Assembly: GCA_964647485.1 (NCBI GenBank)
Contig: CAZYHV010000019.1
Coordinates: 1 to 64,000, forward strand
Direction of reading: 5' to 3'
Origin: FW021-bin31 sp964647485
GTDB taxonomy: Bacteria; Bacteroidota; Bacteroidia; Chitinophagales; Chitinophagaceae
Length of the DNA stretch: 64,000 nucleotides
The notes under the pieces are model-generated. The model saw only the letters and a list, made by a program, of their open reading frames with translations, did no database searches and was not told the DNA's origin. Shown here in pieces: positions 1 through 7,267 of the stretch; position 1 is the stretch's first letter; each line of letters begins with the position of its first letter. The position numbers were made by a program, and so were the translations under genes.

Positions 1-18
1 CAAACTTTTATTTACAAA

Positions 19-426
19 TTAAACTTTTAGACGGGGTAAAAATGCGGAGTTAGGGGTTAAATTCAGTAGTTTAGAGGGCGTTAAGGTCTGTTTCATTTTC
101 CTGCCAGCCCTATACACTTTCAACCACCAAAACCAACTGAACACTTTGTCAACTATCCTATTGTATGAATAGCTTCTTGCACCTACTACCATTATTGCCA
201 CAACGCTAACAACTTCATTAATATTATCCGCGACTATCCTTTTGGCTTCGCTTAACAAATCTTTTTCCAGCGCATCTTCATCAATGTTCATTTTAAGTTG
301 GATAGAGGTAATTTCATCTAACATCCCCAATGTAGGCTCATGTAAATGATACTCCTTATCTCCTATCTCAACCGAAATGCCTTTTTCGAGTAGCGCATCA
401 ATTGATTGCTTTTCTGTTTTATCCAT
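19..426 (-). CDS. Tail assembly chaperone-like phage protein
   Basis: A 135-residue protein placed directly after the tail tube gene, where siphoviruses carry the tail assembly chaperone that coats the tape measure protein before tail tube polymerisation. I see an acidic N-terminal half with a YHLHEPTLGMLDEITSIQ stretch, typical of proteins that begin with a short beta-rich segment, then a hydrophobic helix (VSVVAIMVVGARS) and a basic C-terminus. The call rests mainly on position and size, since the sequence itself is not diagnostic. Chaperone genes often extend by programmed frameshift; the next gene is outside the window, so this cannot be judged. Confidence 0.5.
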   Translation of the reverse strand: MDKTEKQSIDALLEKGISVEIGDKEYHLHEPTLGMLDEITSIQLKMNIDEDALEKDLLSEAKRIVADNINEVVSVVAIMVVGARSYSYNRIVDKVFSWFWWLKVYRAGRKMKQTLTPSKLLNLTPNSAFLPRLKV

Positions 427-473
427 TTGCGGTACTCCTTTTAAAGTACTACCCTAAAGCACTCCTTATAGAT

Positions 474-983
474 TTATTCTGCGTAATCAGGCGTAGCGAT
501 AGTGTATGTTGGTGAAACTCCATCTCCGGGAATGCTAGGCGTACAAGTAACCTCTAAATTAAGGTTGTTTGTTTTACCTAAATTACCCGTCTGATTAGCC
601 ACTACAGCACAACTATTAAATGTTAAAGTATTACCTTCTTCCGGGGTAATCTCTATAGTCATTTTGATAGTTTGTACAGTAGCAGGTGGTTCGTACATAT
701 CACCACTCGTTCCGGATGTTACTGTTCCACCGGTAAAATCTGCCAGCGTATCTAAATCCACATCCGGTATCTGAAAAACGAAATTCATCGCTCCAGAAGG
801 AATCGTTTTACTATAAATCGGCTGTGTAGATTCATCAATATTAATGTCAACATCCGTAGTGGATGGTGCATTAAACGTAAGACTATCCTGTAGAGAATGT
901 ATCTCTGTAAGCGTAGTTGCCGGAGCGCCACCAGCCTGAACCGTTCCGTATTTTAATGTTTTAATTCCAATTGTAACTCCCAT
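474..983 (-). CDS. Major tail tube protein
   Basis: A 169-residue, Thr/Gly/Asp-rich, mostly beta-strand protein with almost no basic residues, the profile expected of a siphovirus tail tube protein that polymerises into the hollow tail. It starts MGVTIGIKTLKYG and includes long alternating hydrophobic and polar stretches such as MNFVFQIPDVDLDTLADF. It lies between the tail terminator-like gene (1037-1471) and the tail chaperone-like gene (19-426), the canonical place. I assign it from composition and order; no catalytic motif is expected. An alternative is a minor beta-rich tail protein, less likely here. Confidence 0.65.
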   Translation of the reverse strand: MGVTIGIKTLKYGTVQAGGAPATTLTEIHSLQDSLTFNAPSTTDVDINIDESTQPIYSKTIPSGAMNFVFQIPDVDLDTLADFTGGTVTSGTSGDMYEPPATVQTIKMTIEITPEEGNTLTFNSCAVVANQTGNLGKTNNLNLEVTCTPSIPGDGVSPTYTIATPDYAE

Positions 984-1036
984 GATATTTATAATTTTAG
1001 AGTTTAATAATGTTTTTATTTTTTTATAATCGTTCG

Positions 1037-1471
1037 TCAGATTGAGCCTGCCGAAATCTGATTATGTACTTCCACTTCTATTCGTATGTTCAAGTAGTGT
1101 TCATCCAAACCGTCTTCTTTGATGGCATTTGAAATCGCACCTACGTAAAACATTTCTTTGTTTTTGACAACGCCTATGTCTCCGCCCATTATATCGACTA
1201 CCTGTTTTCCAATAGCCGAAAGTCTGTCTGTATTAGGGATCTTATAAATAGCCGTATCACCGGCAACATTCTTATCCGGTACATGAATATTAATATTACA
1301 GGTACCGTCCTGGATAATCCCATCCAACATCGTAATGGCATTAACCACAACATCCTCTTTTTCAGAGCCTGCGGGTCTGCTATCCAGCTTATAGACATCA
1401 CCTGAAATGGTTAGAGAACCATCTTTCAGTATATCATATATTGTATTAACAGCATCTAATGTGGTTACCAT
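1037..1471 (-). CDS. Tail terminator/completion-like protein
   Basis: A 144-residue protein whose gene overlaps the upstream HK97 gp10-like gene by 7 bases and precedes the tail tube gene. Tail terminators (lambda gpU, SPP1 gp17 type) sit exactly here and cap the tail tube before joining to the head. The sequence opens with a helix (TTLDAVNTIYDILKDG) and continues as alternating beta strands with INIHVPDKNVAG and YLNIRIEVEVHNQ, in keeping with the alpha/beta fold of this family, in which an N-terminal helix packs on a sheet. The function is inferred from order and predicted fold. Confidence 0.55.
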   Translation of the reverse strand: MVTTLDAVNTIYDILKDGSLTISGDVYKLDSRPAGSEKEDVVVNAITMLDGIIQDGTCNINIHVPDKNVAGDTAIYKIPNTDRLSAIGKQVVDIMGGDIGVVKNKEMFYVGAISNAIKEDGLDEHYLNIRIEVEVHNQISAGSI

Positions 1472-1908
1472 TTTATTTTGCTTAGTTGGTTGATAATATC
1501 CTTTTTCATCCGTCCTAATTCTCTGCGTGTGGTTTTTTCGGCTCCGGTGAGTACATCATATCCGTTTGTCTCTACAAAAAAAGCGTAATCCATTCCGGCT
1601 ACTACTATAATTCCGAAACCTTGAATACCACGTGCGAGACTATCTGCATAAGATTGTCCTTTTCGGCTTCCTTCTGAAGTGCCGGAGAACCCGCCTTGTT
1701 TCACAATTATACCGTGATCGACCAAAAGGTATCCTACAGAACTTCGCAGGTTACCGGTGTGATCCTTATAACTCCCATTCAATCGGGCATAATTAACAGC
1801 TTCTTCGCCTAACTTATCCAGATGCCTTAGTATAACATCCTCTATCCGATTTACTCGTTTTTCAAGCTCCCGCTCAAACTCTTTCGGATTTTTCATTGTT
1901 ATACCCAT
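1465..1908 (-). CDS. HK97 gp10-like head-tail joining protein
   Basis: A 147-residue protein with the HK97 gp10 pattern: an N-terminal helical segment (KEFERELEKRVNRIEDVILRH), then YKDHTGNLRSSVGYL, which matches the family's conserved DTGxLRxSI block, a glycine-rich loop and a C-terminal helix. Members link the portal-connector complex to the tail. The gene overlaps its upstream neighbour by 10 bases and the downstream one by 7, a tight translational chain. MetFive (MKNPKEF) is an alternative start that would remove the upstream overlap. Confidence 0.75.
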   Translation of the reverse strand: MGITMKNPKEFERELEKRVNRIEDVILRHLDKLGEEAVNYARLNGSYKDHTGNLRSSVGYLLVDHGIIVKQGGFSGTSEGSRKGQSYADSLARGIQGFGIIVVAGMDYAFFVETNGYDVLTGAEKTTRRELGRMKKDIINQLSKIKW

Positions 1909-2198
1909 AGCCTTGCGTGAAAATGATCGTTAGTAAATCTTGCCACCTTACCGGTTAGTCTCACTTCTCCAAATTCTCCGATAACCTTTACCTCCTGACC
2001 GATTAACAATCGTTTTTCGGTTTTTGGAAGATATACCATCGAAGAAAAAACAAAAGCCACATTATCCTGTCCCTGAATCTTGCTTCCTCCACTATTCGGA
2101 GCGTCTCTGCATTCAGAGAATTCCTCATAGTCATTACTATTCAGGTTCTTGACTTGTAGCTTATGTGGATATTGAGATATAGACATTTGACTTACCAT
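1899..2198 (-). CDS. Head closure/adaptor protein
   Basis: A 99-residue beta-rich protein between the connector gene at 2192-2557 and the gp10-like gene. Size, position and content (KVIGEFGEVRLTGKVARFTNDHFHARLWV, a small beta-barrel-like end) fit a head-closure or stopper protein of the SPP1 gp16 type that seals the portal channel after packaging. The first codons overlap the preceding gene by 7 bases; MSISQYPHK, four codons further in, is an alternative start. Assigned from order, not from a specific motif. Confidence 0.5.
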   Translation of the reverse strand: MVSQMSISQYPHKLQVKNLNSNDYEEFSECRDAPNSGGSKIQGQDNVAFVFSSMVYLPKTEKRLLIGQEVKVIGEFGEVRLTGKVARFTNDHFHARLWV

Positions 2199-2557
2199 AA
2201 GTTTGACTTATCTCTAATAACAGGTTGACCGATATCCGAAACCTTATCAATAAGTCCGGGGCAATCGGAACTTGAAGCCAGCCATTTCATTTTTTCTTTA
2301 GCTGCCTCTGTATCATACGTGATAGAATAATCGCCCTGACTAACGCTCTTTACTCCGCTGTTGATTGTATTTTGAATTTCATCAATCGCCAGACCGGTTA
2401 GTTTGCATTTGTCGTTAAGATCATAATCATCATCTGGGTCAAACCCGGATAATGATAAGGTCTTATTAATACGATCACTACTTACATCACCTCCTGAACC
2501 TATCAGATATTTTAAGACTTCGGCGTTTGTCATTTCAAAGAACTTTAACGTATCCAA
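2192..2557 (-). CDS. Head-tail connector (adaptor-like) protein
   Basis: A 121-residue, mainly helical acidic protein following the capsid block. Head-tail adaptors of the HK97 gp6/SPP1 gp15 type are short helical proteins at exactly this place and bind the bottom of the portal ring. Visible features are NAEVLKYLIGSGG, a KLTGLAIDEIQNTINSGVK helix, and a final segment with a GDYSITYD strand and EKMKWLAS helix. The first 23 bases of the next reading frame overlap the end of the 80-residue gene upstream. Placement gives the role; the motif support is weak. Confidence 0.5.
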   Translation of the reverse strand: MDTLKFFEMTNAEVLKYLIGSGGDVSSDRINKTLSLSGFDPDDDYDLNDKCKLTGLAIDEIQNTINSGVKSVSQGDYSITYDTEAAKEKMKWLASSSDCPGLIDKVSDIGQPVIRDKSNLW

Positions 2558-2777
2558 TCCCGACTAAATGTTCCAATCTTTCTTTATCGAGAGAGCTCAC
2601 GTTCTGACCTTCTTTATATTCCTTTGTGAAGTCGTCTTTATCTCTGAACGATTTCACTACGACATATTTAGAAGGTTCTTTTTGAGTTTCATCTTTCGAT
2701 TTATCGATAGATTCTTTAGAAGGTCCTTTTTGAGTGGAGCTTTTTTTGTCGGCTCCACTATTTTTTTGTTTTGACAT
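2535..2777 (-). CDS. Small Ser/Lys-rich phage protein
   Basis: An 80-residue protein just after the major capsid gene. Residues 1-38 are a low-complexity Ser/Lys/Gln/Pro/Glu tail (SKQKNSGADKKSSTQKGPSK), and residues 39-80 form a compact alpha/beta domain (KYVVVKSFRDKDDFTKEY ... LEHLVGIGYVKVL). Such short domains are frequent beside phage capsid genes, where they may bind the capsid surface or head-tail junction. No known function recognised. It starts three bases downstream of the capsid stop and overlaps the next gene, so it belongs to the late operon. Confidence 0.55.
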   Translation of the reverse strand: MSKQKNSGADKKSSTQKGPSKESIDKSKDETQKEPSKYVVVKSFRDKDDFTKEYKEGQNVSSLDKERLEHLVGIGYVKVL

Positions 2778-2780
2778 ACT

Positions 2781-3875
2781 TTATCCTTGAACGGTTTTTG
2801 AATCCAACTGGTAGATAGAGTCTACATTGTTAATCACCGGAACAACCCTTGACTGTGAGGATGTATATTCGCTCAAAGAAGGTTTATTTTGGCGATATTT
2901 AGAAACAAGAATGTAGTTTTCTACAGTTTGGTATGTAACACCATCTACCGGATGGTTTTGCTCTGCAAGCCTTGCATACACCAACTTACCTATCTGTGCA
3001 GAAGGTAAGAAAATAACCTTTCCTTCACTCCAAGGTTTTACCGTTGTTTGCTTTCCGTTTTTCTCCTTTCGTACCGCCCTATCAATAATTTTGAATTCAA
3101 AACCATATTGATCAGAGGTATAGCTGTTAAGCTGATTAAGAGAAGGAGACGGAATACTACCTGTTTCTACAACAGGAATATTCGAATGGAATGCAAACAG
3201 CTGTCGTGCCTGTTTGGTAGCGGCAATATTTCGGAACGTACTTTTATCCAAAAGAACCACAGTGGGTGTATTCCCATCAGTAGATGCCTTATTTATTACC
3301 TTATCAATGTCATTGAAAGGTTTTGCATTATCCGCATCATTCCATAATATAGAAACGCCAAACTTATTAGCATTCAGATATCCATAATCCACACGAACAC
3401 CCGTGCCAACAGTGTCATCATCTTCTACCAATGTTACACCAGTGGACAATCCTTCAAGAAACATTGCTTCATTTCTTTCATAGATACCTCCAATAACTTT
3501 CGGAGTATCTTCAAAGAGTTTTGCAAGGATCTGTTCAGTCGTTCCACCTTGAGCTACCAACGTGTCGAGATCAGTCAACTGTCGCTCATTGAGCTTCAAT
3601 TCCATACCCATTTTGGGAATATCTCCACTTGCCTTACTGATAGAATCTCTCTTTTTGAGAGGAAGACTTGAATCCATTGCTACAACATCTGCCATAACCA
3701 TAGATCCCGCAACGTTGATAGATTCCCATTTGCCCGATACCGAAAAGTCCGGTTGTAACATCTGCTTATGCAGATAGACTAATGGTCTTTGGGTATCGTT
3801 GAGCTTATTCGTAACTTGAATGGTAATACCTTTCAGGTACTTTTTAACCCATTCTATAAAAAGTGATTTTTCCAT
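2781..3875 (-). CDS. Major capsid protein (HK97-fold, gpE-like)
   Basis: A 364-residue shell protein. I recognise the gpE/HK97-like pattern: an N-terminal arm, a spine helix region near SKASGDIPKMGMELKLNERQLTDLD, a middle portion with repeated beta strands, TPTVVLLDKSTFRNIAATKQ (A-domain), and KVIFLPSAQIGKLVYARLAE near the C-terminus, a very common motif in phage capsid proteins that report a final strand of the P/A domains. It sits between decoration/scaffold and connector genes. No protease gene is visible beside it, so maturation probably relies on the separate scaffold at 4551-5222. Confidence 0.8.
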   Translation of the reverse strand: MEKSLFIEWVKKYLKGITIQVTNKLNDTQRPLVYLHKQMLQPDFSVSGKWESINVAGSMVMADVVAMDSSLPLKKRDSISKASGDIPKMGMELKLNERQLTDLDTLVAQGGTTEQILAKLFEDTPKVIGGIYERNEAMFLEGLSTGVTLVEDDDTVGTGVRVDYGYLNANKFGVSILWNDADNAKPFNDIDKVINKASTDGNTPTVVLLDKSTFRNIAATKQARQLFAFHSNIPVVETGSIPSPSLNQLNSYTSDQYGFEFKIIDRAVRKEKNGKQTTVKPWSEGKVIFLPSAQIGKLVYARLAEQNHPVDGVTYQTVENYILVSKYRQNKPSLSEYTSSQSRVVPVINNVDSIYQLDSKTVQG

Positions 3876-3878
3876 ATA

Positions 3879-4538
3879 TTAATCCTCCCTAAAATCAATT
3901 AAAGGCAAAGCCGTTTTCACTGCGGATAAAATATCATCCATAGAAAAAGGCGCAGCTGCCGGGTTAACAGTTCCTCTCACCATAATTCCGGCGAAGGCTT
4001 TTTTCGTAGGTATCGAACTAATTAAGATACCTGCATAATCGTGATTTGCGGGCTTAGAATCATACTTGGTCGCTATATCACCAACGGAATCAACTTCTAC
4101 TTTGAATCCGCTTCCGCCTCCACCAATATCACCCGCAGAAGCGGATAGACTATCTTCGGCTTTATATCCAGATCCTTGAGACGTAATAGTTACTGATGTA
4201 ACTTTACCCCCAGACACAACGATTGTAGCTTTCGCTCCGCTACCTGTACCCCCTGTAAGAGATACATCGGTATAAGTGCCATCGGTAGTATATCCAGACC
4301 CTGGAGTGACTGTTCCAAGTTGTTCAATACCGCCGCTTCCGGTTATTGGCATCGGCTTGAAATCTCCACTGTTAGTGTCCTTGATAATGATATGACCAGC
4401 CCGTATAACATCTTCGTTGAAGTCGCTGACGTCCAAAGACCTACCACCTCTTATGGACTGAAAATTGTCCACGATAACGATAGAATCATTACCTGTGATA
4501 ATCTCTTTAGGCGTGTCGCTTAAATTAACTACTGCCAT
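3879..4538 (-). CDS. Head decoration-like protein with duplicated Gly-rich insert
   Basis: A 219-residue protein lying between scaffold and major capsid genes, three bases upstream of the latter. This is where capsid decoration proteins are found. Residues about 1-70 and 153-219 look like a single decoration domain (KPMPITGSGG ... IATKYDSKPANHDYAGILIS). Between them is a Gly/Ser/Thr-rich insert of two related units: GSGY at 80-83 with GSGAK at 99-103, and GSGY at 122-125 with GSGFK at 142-146. Such beta-rich GSGY units recur in surface proteins of environmental phages and may display on the capsid exterior. Role inferred from location. Confidence 0.6.
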   Translation of the reverse strand: MAVVNLSDTPKEIITGNDSIVIVDNFQSIRGGRSLDVSDFNEDVIRAGHIIIKDTNSGDFKPMPITGSGGIEQLGTVTPGSGYTTDGTYTDVSLTGGTGSGAKATIVVSGGKVTSVTITSQGSGYKAEDSLSASAGDIGGGGSGFKVEVDSVGDIATKYDSKPANHDYAGILISSIPTKKAFAGIMVRGTVNPAAAPFSMDDILSAVKTALPLIDFRED

Positions 4539-4550
4539 TTTTTAAAAATT

Positions 4551-5222
4551 TTACATTATTTGATTAACGACATCTCTTACATCCTCTTCGGATGCCTCTT
4601 TGCCGTCTTTTCCTCCATTGCCGATATTCGGTCGGCTTTGAGAACCCAGCTTATTATTGGAAATTTCCTGTTTTGCTTCTTTGATATCCGCATCCAACCC
4701 TCCCAGATATTCTTTGAAATCCTCATCGGATTCAAAGGTGTTAGGATTGAAATGTTTCAATACGGTCTTCTTGAAAAGTCCCGGAGCATCAGTCAATTTC
4801 TTTTCTAATTGCTGTTTTCTCGTAGATGATACCTTATCCGTGCGCAGTTCTGAAAGCCCTTTTGCCAATTCTTTATTTTGATTGACTAAGGCTTGAGCCC
4901 AGGCAGGCATGTTATTATCATCCGGTTTGGGTTCTGGTTTTGGTTTAGGATCGCCCCCGTCATCCTGTTCGCCTTCTTTCAATGATTTAAGCAAATCTTT
5001 TTTCGCTTTTTGTGCAGCCGATTGAACACGACTATCTACGTCACCTTGAAAAGATTTAAGCAGCGGTTCGACCCCATCTATGAAGTTGTCAATATCACTG
5101 TCTTTAGCATCGTCCGAAAGTACGGTTGCTGCATATTCTGCAACCCCCGTGAAAGCTTTTTTGCTGAACCCGGTATTTTGGTACTTCGTTTCCAGCTTTT
5201 CGATTATTTTTGATATATCCAT
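4551..5222 (-). CDS. Capsid scaffolding protein
   Basis: A highly charged, helical 223-residue protein just upstream of decoration and capsid genes, as expected for an internal scaffold that directs shell assembly and is removed later. It contains an N-terminal helical domain (MDISKIIEKLETKYQNTGF), a Pro/Lys/Asp-rich linker near the middle (DPKPKPEPKPDDNN), and a C-terminal coiled region rich in Lys/Glu. I set the start at 5222: the reading frame is open 12 codons further up, but those codons (Cys/Phe/Trp-rich) do not look coding and lie in the promoter-like gap shared with the plus-strand gene at 5368. Confidence 0.75.
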   Translation of the reverse strand: MDISKIIEKLETKYQNTGFSKKAFTGVAEYAATVLSDDAKDSDIDNFIDGVEPLLKSFQGDVDSRVQSAAQKAKKDLLKSLKEGEQDDGGDPKPKPEPKPDDNNMPAWAQALVNQNKELAKGLSELRTDKVSSTRKQQLEKKLTDAPGLFKKTVLKHFNPNTFESDEDFKEYLGGLDADIKEAKQEISNNKLGSQSRPNIGNGGKDGKEASEEDVRDVVNQIM

Positions 5223-5352
5223 GAACCAAAAGTAGGAACATACTAAATTCAATAGCAATTTTATGCTAATAATTTTGGCACATTGGCGTGCGAAAATAAT
5301 AGTAGTTATTGAAAGATCCCTTACAGAATCTTCATTTTCCTATAATTGTTTG

Positions 5353-5360
5353 TATATTTG
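5353..5360 (+). promoter_or_regulatory. Candidate promoter (-7 box) of the plus-strand small gene
   Basis: TATATTTG fits the Bacteroidota -7 consensus TAnnTTTG and lies 7 bases upstream of the ATG at 5368. No clear TTTG at -33 is seen, so the support is partial, and the short distance would give an almost leaderless mRNA. It is the only candidate on the plus strand that could read the small gene independently of the late operon. Confidence 0.35.
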
Positions 5361-5367
5361 TAATATT

Positions 5368-5580
5368 ATGGCTACTACACAACAAAATTTTAATCTTTTA
5401 GAAAAATACCTTTCTAAAGGAGATAAGTATGCTCAAACGATAATGACTATCCATGGCAGTATTGGGGATGATATTTTCCCGCTATTGAAAAGAGCCGAAA
5501 AGGAAGGCAAAAAGTTGGATATAAAGGAAAGTAGCCAACTACATGATGAATATGTTTTGTCAGATATCATTTTAGTTTAG
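5368..5580 (+). CDS. Small plus-strand gene facing the MuF-peptidase gene (candidate immunity)
   Basis: A 70-residue acidic helical protein (MATTQQNFNLLEKYLSKGDK ... YVLSDIILV) that I do not recognise. It is the only plus-strand gene inside the late operon, and its 3' end overlaps the 3' end of the MuF-peptidase gene by 14 bases, in a convergent arrangement. The reading frame is open for 35 more codons upstream, but those residues (Cys/Ile/Leu/Arg mix) look non-coding and 5368 is preceded by a -7-like box. Since the neighbouring protein carries a toxin-like C-terminal peptidase, a lysogen-expressed immunity protein is a reasonable guess. A general moron gene is the alternative. No domain seen. 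Confidence 0.55.
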   Translation: MATTQQNFNLLEKYLSKGDKYAQTIMTIHGSIGDDIFPLLKRAEKEGKKLDIKESSQLHDEYVLSDIILV

Positions 5581-7267
5581 ATAATATACCTCTTAAAACA
5601 TCCTTCGTCTCATTATATAGATCTGGCATATATTTTTCAAAAAATTCATTTCCGGAGTATATATTTTCAAACGAATGTGCGATAAACTCTTTTTCGCTGT
5701 TCCATTTTTTTGTAAAATACCTATCGCTATGGCCACCACCGTATGATTTATTTAGAGATTTTAAGGTATCCGCAACTGCCAATACCTTTTCTTTTTTTGT
5801 ATGATATCCTTTTCTAACTGCATCATTATAATCTTTTAAAGTTGCTGCTTCTACCTTTTTAAATGTCCCATCTTCGATATATTTCTTTTTATATTTATTC
5901 ATCAGACTTTTTATCTCATCCGATTTATATATCTCGTTCTGAAAATCGATTGCATGTCCAAACTCATGATGAACTACCGCTTTACTATACCACTTACTAT
6001 TTTTGCGTCGCTGATCTATAGGAATAACCACTTTGTTAGCATTAGAATCAAAATAAGCGCCTTTTTTGCTTTGGGTGGAAAATTTAACCGGCTTTTTTAG
6101 ATGATTGAATATTTCATTATCGGGTTTAACTCCTAATTTTTTATTATACTCATTCAGGTTTTTAGGAATAAAACTATCCTTAGATTCTAACTTGCTACTA
6201 TTGGAAGATTTCTTACCCAATGCCTTCCCTACCTCTTTCGGATTGTCTTTCAGGAAATAGGGCATTTGTTTTGCTTTTTTTATCCTTCCCTCGTTATCCT
6301 TCACCCAATTTTTAAACCCTGCATGAGGGTTATAAACTTTATTTTTGCTGCTTTTGAGCGGTTCTTTTCCTTCCAATATCCGTTTATCATCCCGCGCCAT
6401 TTCTCCATTCGTTTTGAGTATAGAGGTAGTAAAACACATACAGTTTGGATGCCATCCAGCGAACTCAAAGTCTTTCGGATATTTCCCTGCGAGATCATCG
6501 CACATGTCCGGTTGAGGATGTGCATTAGATGTGTGTACTTCTATTCCTACGACAAAATCTAACTGCTGCCTGCGTGCATGGTCTGCACTTCTGTAGGCCA
6601 TATTCGTTTCCGTAGCGGTCATCCGCAATGCATTCTTATAGCTCGATCGATAAACCCCTTGTCCGGGGTGAAAGGCTTTCATAGCTTTTGACGGGATAAG
6701 CTTACCCTTCTTATTCCTTATTCTGCGAAAAAGTCTATCCGGTTCTCTAAGATTTTTCCGTACATCTCTTGACAATGCGGCCGCTGATTTTCCTTCCCCC
6801 AATCCAACATCCAACGCCAATTCTATCTCACGTTTGAATTGGTCTGTCTGTTTCCACACTCTTTGGGATAATGTCAAGCCGCCTACCTTTCTCTTTTGAA
6901 AAGCTTTCAATGCATCTTCATTACGCTGCATATAACGAGAAAGTTCTTTTTTAGATAGATTGCTTCCTTTGAAAACATAATGAATGAGGGCATCATTCTT
7001 CTGATTCGACAATTCCCACTCTTTCGTTATCCCATTAGTAGTTGTCATTCTGATATCGTTTACCATATCTGACATAAGCTTCTTTACCCTTTCGTGGGTT
7101 TGTGGATAAGAATAGAATGCAAACAATTTGTTCGGATTATAGGGAACACTCTCCCCAAGACGGGTAAACTCTTTGGTATATTCGTCATATATCCGGGCTA
7201 TCCTTTTTTGATACTTTTCAGTCCTAAGGATATGATGTAAATGATATTTTTTTTCGTCAAAAGGCAT
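5567..7267 (-). CDS. MuF head protein with C-terminal HExxH peptidase domain
   Basis: A 566-residue protein in two parts. Residues about 1-300 are a phage Mu gpF/SPP1 gp7-type minor head protein: the RMTATETNMAYRSADHAR helix (215-232), then a Cys/His set, H250, C256, H273, C276 and C278 (GWHPNCMC), as in the family. It follows the portal gene immediately (the two share one base), the standard order. After a Ser/Lys linker (352-363), residues about 370-566 form a separate domain with HEFGH at 434-438 and a downstream glutamate in EKEFIAHSFEN (E527), the layout of a gluzincin-type zinc peptidase. MuF proteins with variable C-terminal toxin domains are a known class of phage polymorphic toxins; peptidase activity and target are inferred. 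Confidence 0.85.
   Translation of the reverse strand: MPFDEKKYHLHHILRTEKYQKRIARIYDEYTKEFTRLGESVPYNPNKLFAFYSYPQTHERVKKLMSDMVNDIRMTTTNGITKEWELSNQKNDALIHYVFKGSNLSKKELSRYMQRNEDALKAFQKRKVGGLTLSQRVWKQTDQFKREIELALDVGLGEGKSAAALSRDVRKNLREPDRLFRRIRNKKGKLIPSKAMKAFHPGQGVYRSSYKNALRMTATETNMAYRSADHARRQQLDFVVGIEVHTSNAHPQPDMCDDLAGKYPKDFEFAGWHPNCMCFTTSILKTNGEMARDDKRILEGKEPLKSSKNKVYNPHAGFKNWVKDNEGRIKKAKQMPYFLKDNPKEVGKALGKKSSNSSKLESKDSFIPKNLNEYNKKLGVKPDNEIFNHLKKPVKFSTQSKKGAYFDSNANKVVIPIDQRRKNSKWYSKAVVHHEFGHAIDFQNEIYKSDEIKSLMNKYKKKYIEDGTFKKVEAATLKDYNDAVRKGYHTKKEKVLAVADTLKSLNKSYGGGHSDRYFTKKWNSEKEFIAHSFENIYSGNEFFEKYMPDLYNETKDVLRGILSKLK

Noticed and set aside
19..983. Programmed frameshift in the tail chaperone gene
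   Set aside because: The extension would lie left of position 19, outside the window, so it cannot be tested.
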